Source: [Leptolyngbya] sp. JSC-1 (lineage in GTDB: Bacteria > Cyanobacteriota > Cyanobacteriia > Elainellales > Elainellaceae). Taken from it: a DNA stretch of 64,000 nt. Shown here in pieces: positions 16,377-23,928 of this stretch. The DNA lies in contig KL662191.1 in NCBI GenBank assembly GCA_000733415.1, positions 4,619,423 through 4,683,422 on the forward strand. Direction: 5' to 3'. The position numbers were made by a program, and so were the translations under genes. Every line of letters begins with the position of its first letter. Position 1 is the stretch's first letter. The notes beneath the pieces were generated by a model. It worked only from the letters and a program-made list of their open reading frames with translations. It had not been told where the DNA came from and ran no database searches.

Positions 16377-17429
16377 ATGTATACCACCGAAACATCTCCC
16401 CACAACACCGCCTTTACCCTGCCCCGTAACTGCACCTTTAGCGAAAGCGATTGGCGCATCTTGGCCCCCTTTTGGTATCCGGTTGCTTTTTCTTACGAGA
16501 TTACCGACAAACCCTATGCCGCCCGTTTACTCGACGAACGCCTTGTTCTATTCCGCGTCTCGGATGGTACGGTGGTGGCCGCCCGCGATATTTGTCTCCA
16601 TCGAGGTGTGCCACTCAGTTTGGGTTGGTTAGAAAACGACGAACTGGTCTGTGCCTATCATGGCGTGCGCTATAACCGACAGGGACAGTGCATTTGCATT
16701 CCGGCTGAACCCAATGCTGCCATTCCCTCGCGCCTGAAGCTGACTACGTTTGCCGTGATGGAGCGCTATGGCTTGATTTGGGTGCGGTTGGTAGACAATG
16801 GCGAAGTTCATTTTCCCGACCTGAGCGCATGGGATGATCCTGACTATATTCAGGTGTTACCCAATAGCGTCAACATCGACGCGGCAGCCGGTCGTCAGAT
16901 GGAAGGGTTTCTAGATGTCAGCCATTTTGCTTTTGTGCATCAGGAATCCTTTGGTGAGCCTGACAATCCGGTTGTGCCCGATTATCCGGTTGAGCGAACC
17001 CTCCACGGGTTTCGGGCCAACTATGTCAGTACAGTCAGCAACTATCCGCATGGCCTCAAGCACCTTGCTCCAGAGGGTTTCCTTTGGCGCAGGCTGTTCG
17101 AGGTGTGGTTGCCCTTTACTGCCAAACTGACCGTCACCTTTCCGAATGGGTTACTCCATATCCTGAATGCCGCTTCGCCGGTTTCAGCCCGCAAGACGCG
17201 CCTGTTTGTGCCCATCTGCCGCAACTTTGACAAGGATGCACCTCTCCAGGACACGCTGGATTTTAATCATCAGGTCTTCGGTGAGGACCAGGCGATGGTC
17301 GAGCAGCAGTATCCAGAAGATTTGCCGCTGCGGCTGCAAGACGAAGTCCATATTGCTGGCGACAAGAGTTCGATTACCTATCGCAAGGCGTTATCTGCGC
17401 TTGGCTTAGGGTTAACATTCACGGCCTAA
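16377..17429 (+). CDS. Rieske non-heme iron oxygenase, alpha-subunit type
   Basis: This is a 350-residue Rieske-type oxygenase. The Rieske 2Fe-2S ligands are C73, H75, C92 and H95 (CLHRG and CAYHG, 16 residues between pairs). The mononuclear iron site is EGFLDVSHFAFVHQES, giving H183 and H188, with the third ligand expected among the C-terminal acidic residues. The family includes VanA-like and plant/cyanobacterial oxygenases acting on ring compounds, pigments or lipids; the substrate cannot be told from sequence. No ferredoxin or reductase gene is adjacent, so general cellular ferredoxin probably supplies electrons. There is no transmembrane tail, unlike pheophorbide a oxygenase-like members. 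It converges on the kinase gene with a 30-bp gap. Confidence 0.87.
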   Translation: MYTTETSPHNTAFTLPRNCTFSESDWRILAPFWYPVAFSYEITDKPYAARLLDERLVLFRVSDGTVVAARDICLHRGVPLSLGWLENDELVCAYHGVRYNRQGQCICIPAEPNAAIPSRLKLTTFAVMERYGLIWVRLVDNGEVHFPDLSAWDDPDYIQVLPNSVNIDAAAGRQMEGFLDVSHFAFVHQESFGEPDNPVVPDYPVERTLHGFRANYVSTVSNYPHGLKHLAPEGFLWRRLFEVWLPFTAKLTVTFPNGLLHILNAASPVSARKTRLFVPICRNFDKDAPLQDTLDFNHQVFGEDQAMVEQQYPEDLPLRLQDEVHIAGDKSSITYRKALSALGLGLTFTA

Positions 17430-17459
17430 CGGTTTGAGTGGCTTGAGTTGGCAGCGGCT

Positions 17460-19592
17460 TCACTCCAACTGATAGGACCGCCAAGATACTACCGTCACAC
17501 CCGTCAAGACGAGAGCAATGGCCGGTGCCACACTGGGCAACCAACCGGCATGGGTGAATATGATAAAGGTTGTTCCAACCAGGACAATCAGCATCCCAGC
17601 CGTTCCCATAATAAACAGGAACGGATGCCGCACAAACCAGGCTAGACTGCCGCCGACCATTGCCCAACCGCCAATCCACAGCAATTCTGCCCAGTCGGGC
17701 CAAGCCCAGATCAGAGGCGTACCGTCTAACACCACACTCAGAATCTGGCTGACCATTTGGGCATGCACCACCACACCGGCCATCAGGTGCTCTTCCGACT
17801 TGCCGCTGCTGAAGGGCATGTAGAACAAATCCTTACCGCTGGCCGCCGTGGTGCCAATCAAGACGACTTTGTCTTTTACCCAAGCGGGGTCTACTTGACC
17901 GTTCAAAACCTGCGTGAAAGTAACTTGACGAGCGGGAGGCTTGGGCGAGCGGTAGTTGAGCATCACCTGATATCCGGCGGCATCAAGCTGTTGATAGCCC
18001 CCAAAACTGGGATTGAGCGGCCAAAAGTTTACGTCTCCAAGCTGCATCACCTCCGCAGAACGGTCGCTTCGTTTGGGGATCAAACCGCTTGGCTTCAAAT
18101 AGCGGGTTGCCAATCGCAGTGAAAACGAGGTAAACCGCTGTCCGGCACTGGTGGCATACAGCAGGCTCCGTCTGAGTACATTATCTGGATCAATAGGAAA
18201 ATCATTGAACCCCAGCCGTTCTGGAGGTACCCCAGCCGGAGGCGGAATATCAAACTTTGATTGACCGTTGCCCAGCTTCATGATGGTGATCACATCCGTA
18301 AACTGCAACTGCTGCATCAACTCGGCATGACCCGGCTCTTGCGGCAAATCCCGGTGCAGATCCAAGCCAATCACTCGCGGCTGGTACTGACGCAATTTTT
18401 GAATCACCTGAGCCACATCTCGGTCCGAAGGCGTGCCCCGCCGCAGCGTTTGCAGGTCAGATTCGCTGATCTCGACAATCAGTAGCCGTGGGTCGATGCC
18501 AGCATCCGGACGCCAGCGCACCCAGTGGTCATAGACCGCCAGTTCGGGAGCCTCTAACCAGGCCATCTGCCGCAGTCCAGCCAATAGCCCCGTCACTGCC
18601 ACAGCCGCTACCGCCACTATCTGGATGCCCTTCCTCAACTGACTGCGCCAATTTTTCACCGGACGCACCGGCGTATCCACAATCGTCCGGTCCATCTGGT
18701 CGGCAATCGGATGATGCAGCAAGGCCGGAGGCATCACCAGCGAAGAGGGCATCATCGTTGATTCCAGCGGAGCCTCCGCCAGCCGATCGAGCGCTTGCAA
18801 CACCTCCTGAGCCGACTGATAGCGCTGACTGAAGTGATAGCGCACCATTTTTTCCAGAATGCTTCGCAGCCCTGAGCTGATCATCGCCTGGGTCTGCCAA
18901 AGCAGATCTCCCGTTTCTGGATCGGCCAAGAGCTGAGTTGGTTGGGTGCCAGTCAAGGCTTGAATTACCGTCACGCCCAAAGCGTAGATGTCGCTGCAAT
19001 AGCGCGGGCGTCCTGCCAACTGCTCGCTCGGCGTATAGCCCTGTGTCCCAATGCCAACCGTAAACTTCTGTTCAGTTTCGCTTAGCAATTGGGTGCCGAT
19101 TTCCTTCACTGCCCCAAAATCAATCAACACAAATTGGCCGTCTGCTTTGCGCCGAATCAGATTGCTGGGTTTGATGTCGCGGTGGATCACCTGCTGGGAG
19201 TGCACGAAGACCAAAATCCCCAGGACATCCCGCAACAGCTCAATCGCCTCCGCTTCGGTCAGGCGATGGGCCGGAGATAATTCCTCGCTCAAGGGTTGAC
19301 CGTCGATAAACTCCTGAACCAGGTAAAACTCGCCATTCTCTTCAAAAAAATTTAAGAAGGTTGGGATCTGGGGATGTTGTCCCAGTTGCTCCAGCATTTT
19401 GACTTCGGTATCGAACAAGCGACGGGCAATGCTGAGAAACTGCTGATCATCTTTGACCGGCTTAAACTGCTTCACCACACAGCGCGGCAGCTCTGGGTTT
19501 TCAGTGTCTTCGGCCAGGTAGGTTTGACCAAATCCCCCTGCTCCTAACACCGAAACCAGTTTGTAGCGCTTCCGCAGCAGTGATTCCAGCAT
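17460..19592 (-). CDS. Ser/Thr protein kinase with CHASE2 sensor domain
   Basis: This is a 710-residue membrane receptor kinase. The N-terminal cytosolic kinase (about 10-275) is complete: glycine loop GAGGFG (17-22), ATP lysine K41, catalytic loop HRDIKPSN (D139), and DFG (158-160). A Pro/Met-rich linker leads to a transmembrane helix (about 327-345). The extracytoplasmic CHASE2 domain follows (about 350-600: ELAVYDHWVRWRP, LLIVEISESDLQ, VIGLDLHRDL, VVLIGTTAASGKDLF), and three hydrophobic helices close the protein (about 625-705). The order kinase-TM-CHASE2-3TM puts the output domain at the N-terminus. It probably senses an envelope signal and phosphorylates cytosolic targets. A PP2C phosphatase gene lies about 3.5 kb away, with no direct link visible. 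An unusual G-rich tract lies just upstream of its start. Confidence 0.92.
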   Translation of the reverse strand: MLESLLRKRYKLVSVLGAGGFGQTYLAEDTENPELPRCVVKQFKPVKDDQQFLSIARRLFDTEVKMLEQLGQHPQIPTFLNFFEENGEFYLVQEFIDGQPLSEELSPAHRLTEAEAIELLRDVLGILVFVHSQQVIHRDIKPSNLIRRKADGQFVLIDFGAVKEIGTQLLSETEQKFTVGIGTQGYTPSEQLAGRPRYCSDIYALGVTVIQALTGTQPTQLLADPETGDLLWQTQAMISSGLRSILEKMVRYHFSQRYQSAQEVLQALDRLAEAPLESTMMPSSLVMPPALLHHPIADQMDRTIVDTPVRPVKNWRSQLRKGIQIVAVAAVAVTGLLAGLRQMAWLEAPELAVYDHWVRWRPDAGIDPRLLIVEISESDLQTLRRGTPSDRDVAQVIQKLRQYQPRVIGLDLHRDLPQEPGHAELMQQLQFTDVITIMKLGNGQSKFDIPPPAGVPPERLGFNDFPIDPDNVLRRSLLYATSAGQRFTSFSLRLATRYLKPSGLIPKRSDRSAEVMQLGDVNFWPLNPSFGGYQQLDAAGYQVMLNYRSPKPPARQVTFTQVLNGQVDPAWVKDKVVLIGTTAASGKDLFYMPFSSGKSEEHLMAGVVVHAQMVSQILSVVLDGTPLIWAWPDWAELLWIGGWAMVGGSLAWFVRHPFLFIMGTAGMLIVLVGTTFIIFTHAGWLPSVAPAIALVLTGVTVVSWRSYQLE

Positions 19593-19650
19593 GAACCTCC
19601 CCTACCCGTTGATCATTGATTGTGGCACAGGGCAGGGGATGGTGGGGTGA

Positions 19651-19786
19651 GGGGGTAGGGGTAGGGGGTAGGGGGTAGGGGGTAGGGGGAAAGGGGTAGG
19701 GGGTAGGGGGAAAGGGGTAGGGGGAAAGGGGTAGGGGGTAGGGGAAAGGGGTAGGGGGTAGGGGGTAGGGGAAAGGGGTAGGGGGT
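19651..19786. repeat. G-rich tandem tract (GGGGGTA / GGGGAAA units)
   Basis: About 135 bp consist almost wholly of GGGGGTAGGGG and GGGGAAAGGGG blocks on the plus strand (related G-rich sequence continues on both sides). It lies between the start of the CHASE2 kinase gene and the end of the 19828-20481 gene. Runs of four or more G separated by two or three bases have the pattern of intramolecular G-quadruplexes. An open frame read through it on the minus strand encodes only Pro/Leu/Tyr repeats and is not a credible gene. Confidence 0.85.
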
Positions 19787-19827
19787 GAGGAGATGGGGAA
19801 TAGGAAGGTTGGTCATAGTAGCAGCAG

Positions 19828-20481
19828 TCAGGGAACTACTTCTGGGCTGGGTTGCATGGTTGGAACTTCGGTGGGCTGATTGCGCCATATCGCAGCCCGA
19901 ATCCAGAGGAAAAATAGGATTAGCAGCAGCAGCACCCAAAAGTCTTTCATGCCAGAGCCACTCGGTTGCTCCTGAGCCGATGGTTCAGACGCTTTGGAGG
20001 ATTTAGAGGCCGCAGATTTCGCAGATTTCGCAGATTCTGAGGCCGAGGCAGGCACCGGTTCAAATGGCAGGAGAACGGGGGGCTTGGAGGCAGATTTTGA
20101 ACTAGCAGCAGGAGATTGAGCCGAAGCCACCGCCAGCTCCCAGCGCGGATCTTTATCCAGAAATACGACCTGCACGGTTTCACTCCGGATATTTTCAGCA
20201 ATCCGTTGGGCTTCCTGATACCTGCTTTCTGAAGGTGGAGCTAAGCCAATAATCAACAGCTTGGGTTTGTTCAGCAGCTTTTGATAGGCTACCCCTTGCC
20301 CATGCGCTTGGTACATTGCACCGCGATTTAGGTATTTTTTAATCTCAATCACCATATCCGGCGTGACCAGATCGGCCCGCACTCCGTTACCACAGACGAC
20401 TTCCCGCTCAAACGAGATGCCCTGCTGCTTCAGCCAGGTTTCAATATACTGGCGAATATCCGCCTCTTGCTTTAGTTCCAC
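19828..20481 (-). CDS. PD-(D/E)XK nuclease-fold protein with C-terminal membrane anchor
   Basis: This 217-residue protein has no name I recognise. Residues 1-118 look like a PD-(D/E)XK endonuclease-type fold: GVRADLV (D37), VIEIKKY (E46, K48) and the following helix with QGVAYQKL, then a strand KLLIIGLAPPS. These match the D-(X)n-E-X-K catalytic pattern plus a QxxxY-like helix. Residues about 119-172 are a Ser/Ala/Lys/Glu/Pro-rich linker with repeated SAKSA/SASKS units. A single hydrophobic helix DFWVLLLLILFFLWIRAAIW (about 176-196) would anchor it in a membrane, with the nuclease-like domain probably cytosolic. Nucleases tethered in this way are unusual; a non-cleaving DNA/RNA-binding role is also possible. 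It is downstream of no obvious operon partner. Confidence 0.6.
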   Translation of the reverse strand: MELKQEADIRQYIETWLKQQGISFEREVVCGNGVRADLVTPDMVIEIKKYLNRGAMYQAHGQGVAYQKLLNKPKLLIIGLAPPSESRYQEAQRIAENIRSETVQVVFLDKDPRWELAVASAQSPAASSKSASKPPVLLPFEPVPASASESAKSAKSAASKSSKASEPSAQEQPSGSGMKDFWVLLLLILFFLWIRAAIWRNQPTEVPTMQPSPEVVP

Positions 20482-20857
20482 AAGTCGCTGACCGTTAGTT
20501 CGCTATTCACTAGCTACAGCGTTTTTCACTCATGTGAGGTATGGGGGATGTGGGGACTTCGCTTCCACGCAGGGGCACGGCCCCTGCACCCCGTTTTTCG
20601 TACTTCACTAGTCTGAAAAAGGCTGTATATGATTATTCACTCATTACAGCAAATTTTTGTGAGCAAGATTTCGTAGTGCTGGCGTTTTACCTGATCTGCC
20701 GGGAGAGAGACGCTTGTACTGAGGGGACTGAACAATCATGAGGTTAATTGACTGAGGTTAATCGACTGAATGGGATAGAGGCAATTTGATTTTTCCTGAT
20801 GTGGGTGTGCAAAATCTGTAAGTATCCAATACCACGCTGTATTCGTACCCTCGACCA
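20482..20857. other. Gene-free region with a hairpin and a 14-bp direct repeat
   Basis: No credible gene is present in these 376 bp (short frames lack ribosome sites and family resemblance). GCAGGGGC and GCCCCTGC (20569-20587, 3-nt loop) form a perfect 8-bp stem followed within 4 bp by CGTTTTT, terminator-like on the plus strand although no plus-strand gene ends here. TGAGGTTAATTGAC and TGAGGTTAATCGAC form a tandem pair at about 20739-20767. Confidence 0.5.
20569..20587. repeat. 8-bp perfect hairpin
   Basis: GCAGGGGC-ACG-GCCCCTGC lies in the gene-free region upstream of both flanking genes. It looks like a dispersed cyanobacterial palindrome or an orphan terminator. Confidence 0.5.
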
Positions 20858-21682
20858 ATGAAAGCCTCTGCTGCACTGTTGTCAATTGGGTTGTTGAGTT
20901 CTGCTCTTACGGCTGTCACCGTTGTTGGCCATTTGGCTTGGAACAGCCTGACTGAGGTCAGCGAATCAGCTCCGACCACTCCATCACGGTCAACCGTTGC
21001 TACAGCTCCGACCGCTGGACAGGTCGTCCAATCGCCTCAGGTGAATCAGGCAGTTAGTCAAGTTTCCCCAGCACCTACTGCTGCTCCAGCTTCTAACGCT
21101 TCCAACGCTTCGGCTGCCGCATCCAATCCTCTCTTACCTGCGGTCAACTCATCCCAAAACCCAGCACCCATCGCACCCTGGACCCAGCAAGAGAACGACT
21201 ATTTGTTCGATCTATCTCAAGCTCTACAGCCGGTTGAGCATCATCGCCTCAGCGCGGCAGAGCAGTTGCAAGTAGCCCGCAATATTCAGGCTTGGGTCAC
21301 GGCTGGAGCCGACTATTGGGGCGTGCGAGAACAGTTTGACCGCACCTACCGCCGTGCTATCGCCGGAGACTATGCCCACAATCGGGATGTATACATTCGC
21401 TTTGCCACGGCCTACTTTGCGCCAGAACTATTGGCTCGCGTGATGCAGCCGCCTAGGGTAGTCCAGACTCCTCCAGGACCGCCCCCGTCAGTTTATCCGG
21501 GACCCTACCCAGTCGATCCCTATGCGGATTCCTACCTGTATCCATACCTTGACCCCTATCTACACTATTCCGATATACCTGATCCGGGCAGCCCTTACCC
21601 AAACGAAATCGCTCCCAATCCTGGCCCTAATCAAGCTCCACAGACTCCCCAATTGCCGAATCTCACCGAAGTGGCGCTATAG
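20858..21682 (+). CDS. Secreted Pro/Ala/Ser-rich hypothetical protein
   Basis: I do not recognise this 274-residue protein. The first 27 residues are a signal peptide-like helix (LLSIGLLSSALTAVTVVGHLAW). Residues about 30-100 are Ser/Thr/Ala/Pro-rich linker. A compact, probably helical region follows (about 108-195: WTQQENDYLFDLSQALQ... AGADYWGVREQFDRTYRRAIAGDYAHNRDVYIRFATAYF). The tail is Pro/Tyr/Asp-rich with repeated YxxPYxDPY-like motifs and probably unstructured. This pattern suggests an exported, perhaps wall-associated protein. It converges on the next gene with a 7-bp gap. Confidence 0.65.
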   Translation: MKASAALLSIGLLSSALTAVTVVGHLAWNSLTEVSESAPTTPSRSTVATAPTAGQVVQSPQVNQAVSQVSPAPTAAPASNASNASAAASNPLLPAVNSSQNPAPIAPWTQQENDYLFDLSQALQPVEHHRLSAAEQLQVARNIQAWVTAGADYWGVREQFDRTYRRAIAGDYAHNRDVYIRFATAYFAPELLARVMQPPRVVQTPPGPPPSVYPGPYPVDPYADSYLYPYLDPYLHYSDIPDPGSPYPNEIAPNPGPNQAPQTPQLPNLTEVAL

Positions 21683-21689
21683 CAAAGCA

Positions 21690-22319
21690 CTAGAACTCCG
21701 GTTCAGGCTCAATGGGTTGGGGATAAATCGCCATCCAAGCGGTGGGGTAGGTTCGTGCGCCCAGACTTTCAGCCCGAATCCGGGCATAGTTGCCGCGGAC
21801 CTCAACCACTTCCCAAATCGCCATCAGCTCGGCTCGTGATAGGTTTGGCTGAGCTTGTAACACGATCCAATTCCCTACCGCCACCGTTGGTTGAGCCGAT
21901 AAATTCAGCGGTTCATGCACGGTGAGGTCAATTTCTGCTAGCGCATCCAGATCAGATGTTTCATCGCTTGCGTCAAACCAGTCCTCTTCCAATTCCGACG
22001 AATCGATCAGGTTGAGGCTGGCACTTGTTTCAATTGGTTCACTATTAGGGCGCTGCAAAGGTGCTTCATTTGGCTGGGCAGCACCAGCTCGCAATTGCTT
22101 CAGGCGCATGCGGGTAGGTTCTGGCGTGGCGTCCCAGACTTGCCGCTTTTGGGCAGGCGTTAAAGTTTCTAATAAGGCCAGTTCTTCTAGCGAATCAATC
22201 ACCTCTAGCATGGTCAAGACCGTGTGCAAACTAGAGGCATCTAATAGTTCTTCTAATTCTTCGCTGTCTGGACTGGCATCCACTGTCGGGTTTGACCGAG
22301 CGTACTCAAGTTCTGACAT
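21690..22319 (-). CDS. Conserved cyanobacterial hypothetical, acidic
   Basis: This protein has no function I can name. The N-terminal part is strongly helical and acidic (SEELEELLDASSLHTVLTMLEVIDSLEELALLETLTPAQKRQVWDATPEPTRMRLKQL); the middle is a Ser/Asp/Glu-rich linker; the C-terminal ~60 residues (VGNWIVLQAQPNLSRAELMAIWEVVEVRGNYARIRAESLG) look like a small beta-barrel, SH3-like domain. The start is the ATG at 22317-22319 (MSELEYARS) with GAGCAGGG just upstream; the frame runs to a TTG at 22367 without a ribosome site. Confidence 0.7.
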   Translation of the reverse strand: MSELEYARSNPTVDASPDSEELEELLDASSLHTVLTMLEVIDSLEELALLETLTPAQKRQVWDATPEPTRMRLKQLRAGAAQPNEAPLQRPNSEPIETSASLNLIDSSELEEDWFDASDETSDLDALAEIDLTVHEPLNLSAQPTVAVGNWIVLQAQPNLSRAELMAIWEVVEVRGNYARIRAESLGARTYPTAWMAIYPQPIEPEPEF

Positions 22320-22471
22320 AACCCTGCTCGGATTGATCCTAAAAAGCTTTGAATAAAGCAAAACCAAGACAGAGTGACGTTAAACACTCCCTTTTCTATG
22401 TTGACCGATCAAACCCGAAATGGACAGTTCAATTAGTACTTTTGTATTATTTTTTCGACGCAATGGATTAA

Positions 22472-23071
22472 TTATCTGAATCTTGCTGCTAAATTCGAGC
22501 CGGTTTCACCAGTTACCACCCAGAGAGTCGCACGCGCCGCGTCCCGCACTACTTTGCTGAGGGGTTCGGGTGAGCGAGCCGAGGGTACAGCAACGGGGCG
22601 AAAATCAATGCCGCGACTGCCGAGCACAATCTCGCCAATCACCTGAGCACGACGCATATGATAGTCCGAGGTGATTAGGTAAACGCTGCGAATATTGCGA
22701 GTTTTGAAATAGTCGGCCAGGGTAGTGAAGTTGGTGACGGTATCAACCGCCTGATAGTCTAGATGAATTCGATTGGGGTCAATGCCTGCCTCGGTAAACA
22801 CCCACTCTGCATACTCTGGATTACTGCCAGAAGAGACCCAAATCGGCAGATCGGGATGCTGTTTGGCAAACTCAGCTGCAAACCGTTCTCGTTCTGCTGC
22901 TCCACCCAAGACCAAGACCGCCTCTGGTTCCCGCCACAAGCCTTCCACCCGCTGGTAGCCAAAGCCAAACAGCAGGAGTAGCGCCAGTCCTGAAACGAAT
23001 CGACTGACGTGCCGAAAAGCCCGCTTCGGCCAAGCAGTTTTAGTTCGATGTGCGGCTGGTCTCGATCGCAT
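22472..23071 (-). CDS. YdcF/SanA-family DUF218 protein
   Basis: This is a 199-residue DUF218 protein. One N-terminal transmembrane helix (FVSGLALLLLFGFGYQRV, about 26-43) is followed by the DUF218 fold: EAVLVLGG, IWVSSGSNPEYA, AVDTVTNFTTLADYF and VYLITSDYHMRRA. The polar residues in the last two motifs are the conserved surface of the family. YdcF and SanA relatives act in envelope biology, and YdcF binds S-adenosylmethionine; the reaction is not established. It likely sits on the periplasmic or cytosolic face of the inner membrane. It lies 80 bp downstream of the PP2C gene on the same strand. Confidence 0.82.
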   Translation of the reverse strand: MRSRPAAHRTKTAWPKRAFRHVSRFVSGLALLLLFGFGYQRVEGLWREPEAVLVLGGAAERERFAAEFAKQHPDLPIWVSSGSNPEYAEWVFTEAGIDPNRIHLDYQAVDTVTNFTTLADYFKTRNIRSVYLITSDYHMRRAQVIGEIVLGSRGIDFRPVAVPSARSPEPLSKVVRDAARATLWVVTGETGSNLAARFR

Positions 23072-23151
23072 GAGTAATCGCTCGATGAACAGAAAGGAAC
23101 AGATGCAAAAACACAGAAATAGCTTACAGCAACCTTTCAGATTTGAGCGCT

Positions 23152-23895
23152 CTATTCTTCATAAGAATTTGAATCATCGAAGGCGACGATGACCACCGTG
23201 ATGTTATCGCGTCCGCCTCGTTCTTTTGCCGCGTTCACGAGGGCTAAGGCGGCCCGGTCACAGGCGCGGATAGTTTTGAGATGGGAGGCAATCAACTGGT
23301 CCGAAAGTTCTTCGGTCAGACCGTCGCTACACAGCAATAGCCGATCGTTGGGTTGCAAATCAAACGGCTGCACATCCACTTGCCGCACATCTTCCCGACC
23401 TAAACATTTCGATAAAATATGCCGCCAGGGATGAATCCGGGCTTGGTCCGGCGTCAAATCTCCCGACTTCATGGCGCGAGCCACCCAGGTATGGTCTTCG
23501 GTAATTTGATGCAGTTTGGCTCCCCGCAACCGATAGAGCCGCGAATCGCCAATGTGGGCGCACCAGGGCTGATCATCTCGAAACATCACAGCTACAGCCG
23601 TTGTACCCATATCGGCCCGCTCTGGGTGTTTGCTTTGGTCTTGCAAAATCTCGACGTTGGCCTTTAAAAAGGCGTTCTCTAGCAGCAACTGAGAGGGTTC
23701 GTCCGAGTCCCAATGTTCGTTGAGATAGGTTTGAATGGCCTGCGTTGCGATGCGGCTGGCTTCCTGACCCCCTGCATGTCCACCCATGCCGTCCGCCACG
23801 ATAAAGAATCGACCCTTGGGATCGATAAAATAGTCATCTTGATTTACTGCGCGGAGAAGTCCCGGATCAGTCAGACCCGTGAATAAACGTTTCAT
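23152..23895 (-). CDS. PP2C-family Ser/Thr protein phosphatase
   Basis: This is a 247-residue metal-dependent phosphatase of the bacterial PP2C/Stp1 type. Diagnostic motifs are GLTDPGLLRAVNQDDY (residues 7-22), ADGMGGHAGG (about 34-43, metal-binding Asp and Gly), MGTTAV, AHIGDSRLYRL, LCSDGLTE (metal Asp) and GGRDNITVVIV at the C-terminus. It removes phosphate from Ser/Thr (and often Tyr) of cytosolic proteins, and in cyanobacteria such enzymes act on PII. It sits 33 bp downstream of the ABC1 kinase gene on the same strand, so the two are probably co-transcribed. A Ser/Thr kinase gene is about 3.5 kb further along the same strand. Confidence 0.93.
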   Translation of the reverse strand: MKRLFTGLTDPGLLRAVNQDDYFIDPKGRFFIVADGMGGHAGGQEASRIATQAIQTYLNEHWDSDEPSQLLLENAFLKANVEILQDQSKHPERADMGTTAVAVMFRDDQPWCAHIGDSRLYRLRGAKLHQITEDHTWVARAMKSGDLTPDQARIHPWRHILSKCLGREDVRQVDVQPFDLQPNDRLLLCSDGLTEELSDQLIASHLKTIRACDRAALALVNAAKERGGRDNITVVIVAFDDSNSYEE

Positions 23896-23928
23896 AGCAT
23901 GACCCTGGCATCGCAGATGGGGGTGATG

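Noticed and set aside
19613..19939. Minus-strand frame encoding Pro/Leu/Tyr repeats
   Set aside because: It is translation of the G-rich tandem tract; low complexity, no ribosome site, no family resemblance.
20541..20741. Plus-strand frame of 66 residues
   Set aside because: Passes through a hairpin and low-complexity DNA, with no ribosome site.
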